From Balneolaceae bacterium (GTDB taxonomy: Bacteria; Bacteroidota; Rhodothermia; Balneolales; Balneolaceae): a DNA stretch of 64,000 nt. The translations under genes and the position numbers were made by a program. A model generated the notes under the pieces. That model was given only the letters and a program-made list of their open reading frames with translations. It did not search any database and was not told the origin of the DNA. Positions 57,741 through 64,000 of this stretch are shown here, piece by piece; the stretch's first letter is position 1; each line of letters opens with the position of its first letter. The DNA lies in NCBI GenBank assembly GCA_007693745.1, contig REDA01000044.1:28856-92855 (forward strand), written 5' to 3'.

Positions 57741-60700
57741 TTGGGTATAGAAGTTGTCACCATAAATAATGAGTCGTGGTTTAAAATTGCCGATCATGAC
57801 AAAATGCGTCCGTTTTTCATGAATATTGTAAGTGATTCCAATCACTGGATGTTCATTTCAAGCAATGGCGGTCTCTCGGCTGGACGCAAAAACAACAGCT
57901 ATTCACTCTTTCCCTACTATACGGACGACAAAATCACGGAGTCGGCCGATACTACAGGCAGTAAAACGATTTTGAAGGTGGAACAAGAGGGCAAGCCGGA
58001 AATATGGGAGCCTTTTTCCGAACGGTACACAGGGAAATTTTCAATCAGAAGTAATCTTTACAAGAGTTTTTACGGTAACAAAATTCTCTTCGAGGAGATC
58101 AATCACGATCTGGGCCTCACATTTCGCTATCAGTGGAATTCAAGCAATCTGTTTGGGTTTGTCAGAAAAGCAGAACTGATCAACCACTCCGGAAAACGAT
58201 GCAGAGGAACCGTGCTGGACGGTATCCAGAATCTTCTTCCCTATGGAGTCGAACCCGATATGCAGACCCAGTCCAGCAATCTTGTTGATGCCTACAAAAA
58301 AAATGAGCTGGTGAAAGAGTCAGGCCTTGGAATCTACGCACTCAGCGCCATTATCGTCGATAAAGCGGAACCCAGTGAAGCACTAAAAGCTAACATCGCC
58401 TGGTCCCTCGGTTTGAATGATCCCGAATACCTTCTCTCCTCCCTGCAGCTGGATCGCTTCAGGAATCATTTACCCATCGAACAGGAAGAGATGATCAAAG
58501 GGGAAAAGGGTGCTTACTTTACCCTGTCTGACATCGACATGGAACCGGAAGGCCGGCTTGAATGGAAACTCATCGCCAACGTCAATCAGAATCATGTTCA
58601 GATTATTGAGCTTGACGAGAAAATCAGACGTGCGGGAAATCTGGAATCTCTCATCGAGGAGGACATTGAGCAGGGGACTGAAAAACTGAAACAGCTGATC
58701 GCCGGAGCCGATGGCCTGCGCTTTACTGCAGACCGTTTTAAAGATGCACGTCATTTTTCCAACGTTCTCTTTAACATCATGCGCGGAGGTACATTCGACT
58801 ACAACTACAGAATCGAAAAAGAGGATCTCTCTTCCTATCTCGCTGCAGCCAGTAAAATGGTGTTTCAAACAAATCATGATTTTATCCAAAGCCTGCCTTC
58901 TGAATTCAACAGGCAGGAACTTCTGGGGAAGCTCAGTGAAAGCCGTGATCCGGATCTGATCCGCCTCTGCCGCGAATATCTTCCCTTAAAATTCAGCCGA
59001 AGACATGGAGACCCCAGCCGCCCCTGGAACTATTTCACCATCAATACACAGAGTGAGCTGGACGGTTCCAAAATTCTCGACTATGAGGGAAACTGGAGAG
59101 ACATTTTCCAGAACTGGGAAGCCCTTGCACACTCTTACCCCGGTTTTATTGACGGGATGGTTTTTAAATTCCTGAATAACTCCACCTTCGACGGATACAA
59201 TCCCTACAGGGTCACCAAAGGCGGATTTGACTGGGAGACGATTGAGCCGGACGATCCGTGGTCCTATATCGGCTACTGGGGAGATCACCAGATCATCTAC
59301 CTGCTCAAACTGCTCGAGTTCTGCCAGATGCATGAACCCGATGCGCTGAAAGGGCTGATGGACAAAGATGTTTTTGTCTATGCAAATGTACCCTACCGTA
59401 TCAAATCCTTTCAGGATATTGCAGCCAACCCGAAAGATACCATTCTGTTTGAGGAGGATAAGGATCATGCTATCCGGGAGAGCGTTACAGAAAAAGGAGC
59501 TGACGGAGCGCTCCTTCAGAACAGAAGCGGTGAAATACACCATGTCACCTTTTTCGAAAAAATACTTGCCACCACCCTTTCAAAAATATCAAACTTCATC
59601 CCCGAGGGCGGTATCTGGATGAATACCCAGCGTCCGGAATGGAATGACGCCAATAATGCACTGGTAGGCAATGGGATCTCCATGGTTACCCTCTGCTATC
59701 TCTGCCGTTTTCTGAGGTTTTTTGAAAACACCGAAATGCAAGCAGAGATGGCAAAGGCCGAGATTTCTGAAGAACTCGCGGAGCTTTTTTACCGGATTGA
59801 GAAGATTCTTTCAGAAAACCTGAGCCTGCTTAACGGGCGGATTGATGACCAAAACCGGAAAAAACTCACAGAGTTACTGGGCATGGCCGGAAGCGACTAC
59901 AGAAACCGGATCTATGATGAAGGATTCAGCGGCAAAAAAGCAGTTCTGAAAGACGGAAGCATTAACAACTTCATTGAAACATCGCTCAGATTCCTTGAAC
60001 ACTCTGTTGAAGCAAACCGCAGGACAGATGACCTTTTCCACTCCTATAATCTGCTCAGTATAACAGAGAATGGTTACGAGGTGTCCCATCTGAGTGAGAT
60101 GCTTGAGGGACAGGTTGCCATCTTGAGTTCCGGTATTCTGAATGCAGAGGAGTCTCTGAACCTTCTGCGCGCACTGCGCAAAAGCGCCCTCTACCGGGAG
60201 GATCAGAACAGTTACATCCTCTATCCAAACAGGGAGCTGCCACGCTTTCTGGAGAAAAACCGCATCCCGGAAGCCTCTGTGAAGAAATCGAAACTGCTTC
60301 AGAAGCTTTTGTCGGACGGAAATATACAGCTCGTCACACAGGATCTGAGGGGTGATTATCATTTTAACGGAAACTTCAGAAATGCGGAGGATGTGAAGAG
60401 TGCTCTTTGGGAATTAAAAAAGGGGCCATACCGGGATCTCGCCGAACAGGACGAATCGGTAGTCCTGACCATTTTTGAAGAGGTGTTCAATCACAAAGCC
60501 TTTACAGGGCGATCCGGAACCTTTTTTGCCTACGAAGGGCTGGGTTCGATCTACTGGCACATGGTTTCCAAGCTTCATCTGGCAACTGCTGAAGTCTGTT
60601 TAAAAGCCGGTCAGCAGCAGGCTCCGAAAGAGACCTGGCAGCAGCTTCTGGAGATCTTCTACGATATAGGCGAGGGAATCGGCATCCACAAAGCCCCGGA

Positions 60701-61154
60701 GCTCTATGGTGCATTTCCTACCGACGCCTACTCACACACTCCCGCACACAGGGGTGCTCAGCAGCCGGGCATGACCGGTCAGGTGAAGGAGGATATTCTG
60801 ACTTCCATGCTGGAACTCGGACTTTCTGTGGAAAACGGCTCTCTCTCGTTTGAACCCCGGCTGCTTCGAAGAACAGATTTCAGGGATGACGTGGGCAGTA
60901 TGGAGTTCATCCATCCCGAACAGACGTACGAAACCATTGAAATGCCTGCTCATTCACTCTTCTTCTCCATCTGTCAGGTTCCTGTTATCTATCAGATCGG
61001 TGAACAGGATCAGATAGAGATACAGTACAGTGACGGAAACAGTGAAACGCTTTCTGGCCTCCGGTTAAGCCCTGAGTTAAGTGCCCCGATCTTTCAGAGA
61101 AACGGTGCGATCCGGACAGTCCTGGTTCATTTAAAGGAGGAGCGGCTTAACTGA
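57741..61154 (+). CDS. Large cytoplasmic protein with clan GH-L-like (GH94-type) features
   Basis: A 1137-residue protein without signal peptide or membrane segment. The only in-frame start ahead of the conserved N-terminus is TTG at 57741 (AAGG five bases upstream). The N-terminal ~270 residues look like the beta-sandwich of GH94/GH65 enzymes (HWMFISSNGGLSAGRKNNSY; FVRKAELINHSGKRCRGTV). The central part has RRHGDPSRPWNYF, DPWSYIGYWGDHQIIYLLKLLE and RPEWNDANNALVGNG, where WND (Asp636) mirrors the catalytic-acid motif of cellobiose-phosphorylase-type (alpha/alpha)6 barrels. I do not recognise a named family. Its intracellular location beside two exported glycosidases and a sugar symporter fits a phosphorylase or hydrolase of imported oligosaccharides. 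Confidence 0.7.
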   Translation: MGIEVVTINNESWFKIADHDKMRPFFMNIVSDSNHWMFISSNGGLSAGRKNNSYSLFPYYTDDKITESADTTGSKTILKVEQEGKPEIWEPFSERYTGKFSIRSNLYKSFYGNKILFEEINHDLGLTFRYQWNSSNLFGFVRKAELINHSGKRCRGTVLDGIQNLLPYGVEPDMQTQSSNLVDAYKKNELVKESGLGIYALSAIIVDKAEPSEALKANIAWSLGLNDPEYLLSSLQLDRFRNHLPIEQEEMIKGEKGAYFTLSDIDMEPEGRLEWKLIANVNQNHVQIIELDEKIRRAGNLESLIEEDIEQGTEKLKQLIAGADGLRFTADRFKDARHFSNVLFNIMRGGTFDYNYRIEKEDLSSYLAAASKMVFQTNHDFIQSLPSEFNRQELLGKLSESRDPDLIRLCREYLPLKFSRRHGDPSRPWNYFTINTQSELDGSKILDYEGNWRDIFQNWEALAHSYPGFIDGMVFKFLNNSTFDGYNPYRVTKGGFDWETIEPDDPWSYIGYWGDHQIIYLLKLLEFCQMHEPDALKGLMDKDVFVYANVPYRIKSFQDIAANPKDTILFEEDKDHAIRESVTEKGADGALLQNRSGEIHHVTFFEKILATTLSKISNFIPEGGIWMNTQRPEWNDANNALVGNGISMVTLCYLCRFLRFFENTEMQAEMAKAEISEELAELFYRIEKILSENLSLLNGRIDDQNRKKLTELLGMAGSDYRNRIYDEGFSGKKAVLKDGSINNFIETSLRFLEHSVEANRRTDDLFHSYNLLSITENGYEVSHLSEMLEGQVAILSSGILNAEESLNLLRALRKSALYREDQNSYILYPNRELPRFLEKNRIPEASVKKSKLLQKLLSDGNIQLVTQDLRGDYHFNGNFRNAEDVKSALWELKKGPYRDLAEQDESVVLTIFEEVFNHKAFTGRSGTFFAYEGLGSIYWHMVSKLHLATAEVCLKAGQQQAPKETWQQLLEIFYDIGEGIGIHKAPELYGAFPTDAYSHTPAHRGAQQPGMTGQVKEDILTSMLELGLSVENGSLSFEPRLLRRTDFRDDVGSMEFIHPEQTYETIEMPAHSLFFSICQVPVIYQIGEQDQIEIQYSDGNSETLSGLRLSPELSAPIFQRNGAIRTVLVHLKEERLN

Positions 61155-61171
61155 TTCATCGGAAAATCAAT

Positions 61172-62464
61172 ATGAAAACAGGTATTCCCATTATACTGAC
61201 AATCATGACTCTTGCACTGGCAGGAGCCTGCAGCGAAAGAGAGCCTGAAACCATGACGGACAAACGAATTACTGCAGAGGAAATCCTCGGCAATCCATAT
61301 TACCGGGCCATCTCATTTGGCGCTTACAGGGAGAACACACGGGATATCCAGCCCACAATTCCCCAGCTTAAAGAAGATCTTCGCCTGTTGGAAGCGATGG
61401 GAATCCGCCTTCTTCGCACCTACAATGTCCATTATGAGGAGGCTGCCAACCTGCTTCAGGCTATCCGTGAAATCAAACAGGATGATCCCGATTTTGAAAT
61501 GTATCTGATGCTCGGCGCCTGGATTGATGCCAAAAACGCCTGGACAGAGGAGCCCGACCGGATCCGGGATCAGGAAAGCCCGCGAAATGCCGTTGAAATC
61601 GCAAGAGCCGTTGAACTCACCCAAGAGTATCCGGAAATCGTAAAAATTATAGCCGTTGGCAATGAAGCGATGGTGCACTGGGCGTGGGATTACTATGTGG
61701 AACCCTCCATCATCCTGAAATGGGTAAATCACCTTCAGGATCTGAAAAAAGAAGGGGAGCTTCCCGAAACCCTCTGGGTCACCTCTTCCGATGATTTTGC
61801 ATCCTGGGGTGGAGGTGGATCTGAATATCATAACAGCGACCTGAATGCGCTGATAGAAGCGGTCGATTTTATCTCCATGCACACCTACCCGATGCACAAT
61901 ACGCATTACAATCCCGAATTTTGGGGTGTTCCCGAAGAGGAGCTCCATCTGAGTGATACCGAAAAAATTCACTCCGCAATGGATCGGGCTCTGGATTTTG
62001 CGGTAAAGCAGTATGAGAGTGTAGTTGGCTATATGCAGAGTATCGGGGTGAACAAACCGGTTCACATCGGGGAAACCGGCTGGGCAACCATCTCCAACAG
62101 CTACTACGGACCGGATGGATCGAGAGCCACGGATGAGTACAAATCAGGGCTCTATCACAATATGATAAGGGAGTGGTCGGACCGCAACGGGGTGACCGTC
62201 TTCTATTTTGAAGCGTTTGATGAGCCCTGGAAAGATGCCGGAAATCCTCTCGGTTCGGAAAACCACTTTGGTCTGATTAATCTTCAGGCTCAGGCAAAAT
62301 TTGCCCTTTGGAACCTTGTGGATGAAGGGGTCTTTGAGGGCCTGACCCGGGATGGCATGCCAATAACAAAAACATACAACGGCGATCTGGATGCCCTGCT
62401 GGAGGATGTACAAGTCCCCCCAACCGATGCTGAAATCAGAGAAAGAAGATCTTCAAATCTATGA
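61172..62464 (+). CDS. GH17-like glycosidase lipoprotein
   Basis: A 430-residue lipoprotein (lipobox LALAGAC, Cys20) with a TIM barrel. The two catalytic glutamates are likely Glu165 in IIAVGNEAMV and Glu301 in HIGETGW, the arrangement of GH17 beta-1,3-glucanases. GIRLLRTYNVHYEEAANLL near residue 78, VDFISMHTYPM and VTVFYFEAFDEPWK also match that fold. It lies 17 bases after the 1137-residue protein gene and is probably translated from the same message. The polysaccharide is likely a beta-1,3-linked glucan, although family assignment is by eye. Confidence 0.8.
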   Translation: MKTGIPIILTIMTLALAGACSEREPETMTDKRITAEEILGNPYYRAISFGAYRENTRDIQPTIPQLKEDLRLLEAMGIRLLRTYNVHYEEAANLLQAIREIKQDDPDFEMYLMLGAWIDAKNAWTEEPDRIRDQESPRNAVEIARAVELTQEYPEIVKIIAVGNEAMVHWAWDYYVEPSIILKWVNHLQDLKKEGELPETLWVTSSDDFASWGGGGSEYHNSDLNALIEAVDFISMHTYPMHNTHYNPEFWGVPEEELHLSDTEKIHSAMDRALDFAVKQYESVVGYMQSIGVNKPVHIGETGWATISNSYYGPDGSRATDEYKSGLYHNMIREWSDRNGVTVFYFEAFDEPWKDAGNPLGSENHFGLINLQAQAKFALWNLVDEGVFEGLTRDGMPITKTYNGDLDALLEDVQVPPTDAEIRERRSSNL

Positions 62465-62558
62465 ACCAGACAGAGATGAATCGTAACCAAAAACCATGCT
62501 GCACCCGGGCTTGATTCATTAATCATTCACACACTCATGAACCCTTAAACTGAGAACT

Positions 62559-63989
62559 ATGGCAGCAGAAAACACACCGGCAAGGAAAAAAATACCCCTT
62601 CTTCAGAAAGCTGCATTTGGGTCGGGACACCTTGTGAACAACTTACTGCCCGGGGCTCTGGGTGTTTTTCAGTTTTTTCTGCTCACCGCTTTCGGGATAG
62701 ATCCTTTCCTAGCCGGTTTGCTCGGTGGGTTGCCAAGGCTGTTTGATGCGATCACCGATCCCATCATGGGGTATGTATCCGACAATACCCAGTCGCGATA
62801 CGGGCGTCGCAAACCCTACATTTTCATGGGGGCTATTCTGGCCGGCCTCATGTTCATCATGCTCTGGCAGATGAATCCGGAGGCGAGCCAGATGTACAAT
62901 TTCTGGTACTTCCTGCTGATGTCATTGCTGTTTATCGGATCCAATACCATTTTTTCTACTCCGCTGATCGCCCTCGGTTATGAAATGACTACCGATTATA
63001 AAGAGCGCACCCGCCTGATGGGATTTGCACAAACCATCGGGCAGTTTGCCTGGATGATTGTCCCCTGGTTCTGGGTGATTATTGCCAATCCTGATCTTTT
63101 TGCGAACCAGGCGGACGGAGTCAGAACCATGGCATGGGTTGTAGGGGGAGCCTGTATTGTGCTGGGTATGATGCCGGGTCTTTTTTGCAGCGAAATCGGC
63201 GCAAAAAATATCACCAATCAGGCAAGCCTCACCTTTAAAGACGCGTTTAAAAATGTTGTGGACCTGATCCGGAAAATGAAGCAGGTATTCCTGAACAAAC
63301 CCTTTGTGAGATTATGCGGCGCCACATTTCTCGTGTTCAACGGCTTTCAGATGGTTGCCTCTTTCAGCTATTTCATCATCCTCTTTTATCTCTTTAACGG
63401 CGATTACGGGCTGACAGGAAACTGGCCGGCCTGGTTCTCTACCGTCAGTGCATTTATGACTGCTTTTGTTGTGATTCCTATCATTACATGGATGGCAAAC
63501 AAAATAGGCAAAAGAAATGCATTCATCCTTTCAACATTTATCTCCATGGTGGGTTACATCCTGAAATGGTGGGGATTTAATCCGGCAAACCCCTGGCTGA
63601 TGTTTATGCCGATTCCCCTCATGGCCTTTGGGATTGGCGGGCTCTTTGTTCTGATGATGAGCATGACCGCCGATGTTTGCGACCTTGATGAACTCGAAAA
63701 TGGAATGCCCCGGAAAGAAGGGACCTTTGGGGCGATTTACTGGTGGATGGTGAAGCTGGGGCAGGGGCTTGCCCTGGTAATGAGCGGCGCCGTACTGAAG
63801 CTGGTTGGGTTTGACCAAAATGCCGTGGTACAAACCGCCGAAACACTGCTCCACCTCAGAATCGCAGATATCATCATCCCTGTGGTAACTGCAGGTGTGG
63901 CCATCTGGGTCATGTGGGGTTATGACCTCACCGAAGAGAAATCAAATGAAATTCAGAAAGAACTTGTACGCCGAAGAGGCGAATTATGA
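62559..63989 (+). CDS. GPH-family sugar:cation symporter (MFS)
   Basis: A 476-residue 12-helix transporter of the glycoside-pentoside-hexuronide family. The signature LFDAITDPIMGYVSDNTQSRYGRRKPYIFMGA (about residues 62-93) is diagnostic. Later motifs include TPLIALGYEMTTDYKERTRLMG and MTADVCDLDELENGMPRKEGTFGAIYWWMVKLGQGLAL. GPH symporters import oligosaccharides or glycosides with Na+ or H+. It is the last visible gene of the glucan operon, 94 bases behind the GH17-like gene. A terminator is not visible in the 11 bases left in the window. Confidence 0.92.
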   Translation: MAAENTPARKKIPLLQKAAFGSGHLVNNLLPGALGVFQFFLLTAFGIDPFLAGLLGGLPRLFDAITDPIMGYVSDNTQSRYGRRKPYIFMGAILAGLMFIMLWQMNPEASQMYNFWYFLLMSLLFIGSNTIFSTPLIALGYEMTTDYKERTRLMGFAQTIGQFAWMIVPWFWVIIANPDLFANQADGVRTMAWVVGGACIVLGMMPGLFCSEIGAKNITNQASLTFKDAFKNVVDLIRKMKQVFLNKPFVRLCGATFLVFNGFQMVASFSYFIILFYLFNGDYGLTGNWPAWFSTVSAFMTAFVVIPIITWMANKIGKRNAFILSTFISMVGYILKWWGFNPANPWLMFMPIPLMAFGIGGLFVLMMSMTADVCDLDELENGMPRKEGTFGAIYWWMVKLGQGLALVMSGAVLKLVGFDQNAVVQTAETLLHLRIADIIIPVVTAGVAIWVMWGYDLTEEKSNEIQKELVRRRGEL

Positions 63990-64000
63990 CAAGCAGACAA

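Noticed and set aside
61313..62065. A 250-codon minus-strand frame
   Set aside because: Antisense shadow of the GH17-like gene, whose signal peptide and catalytic motifs support the plus strand.

Overview
The window looks like chromosomal DNA of a free-living member of the Bacteroidota/Balneolota group, probably a Balneolaceae-like marine or halophilic bacterium. Supporting signs are two SusC/SusD outer-membrane pairs, the small DUF4295 gene in an rpmB-rpmG cluster, a DUF5690 transporter, many Bacteroidota-style lipoproteins, and a TTG-N20-TAnnTTTG promoter in front of rpmB. The assignment is inferred from gene content, not from a marker-gene tree. No rRNA, tRNA, CRISPR array, insertion sequence or prophage was found.

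1-17.7 kb is core chromosome. It holds the 3' end of argS, comEC, a MarR regulator, a yqeY-cvpA-tyrS operon, rpmB-rpmG-DUF4295 with a clear terminator, gyrB, gyrA, a WYL regulator, and rsmG-mnmG. Two perfect parS-type palindromes lie inside rsmG. Next comes an unusual fusion of an SCP2 domain to an R2-like ligand-binding oxidase.

17.9-47.9 kb appears to be one large phosphorus-scavenging region. A phnX-phnW pair with an XRE-cupin regulator encodes 2-aminoethylphosphonate breakdown. It is followed by SusCD pair 1 with a LamG lipoprotein, then a secreted PHP hydrolase, an alkaline-phosphatase-superfamily lipoprotein with chitobiase-C and PA14 domains, a calcineurin-type phosphoesterase and a GDPD. 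SusCD pair 2 follows with a PI-PLC lipoprotein. On the opposite strand are two more calcineurin-type enzymes, a second alkaline-phosphatase/PA14 protein, DUF5690 and a class III PLP enzyme resembling PbfA ((R)-1-hydroxy-2-aminoethylphosphonate ammonia-lyase). Eight exported phosphoesterases from five folds, two SusCD importers and the cytoplasmic phosphonate enzymes suggest a dedicated uptake system for a phosphodiester- or phosphonate-bearing lipid or glycan.

48.1-54.6 kb holds a histidine-rich DUF305 lipoprotein with an LVIVD-repeat lipoprotein, an FAD disulfide oxidoreductase and a KefB-like cation/proton antiporter.

54.8-64 kb is a LacI-controlled glucan-type locus: the regulator, a GH2-like lipoprotein, a 1137-residue cytoplasmic protein with a clan GH-L-like WND motif, a GH17-like lipoprotein and a GPH-family sugar symporter. 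Outer lipoprotein glycosidases would release oligosaccharides, the symporter would import them, and the large cytoplasmic enzyme would process them.
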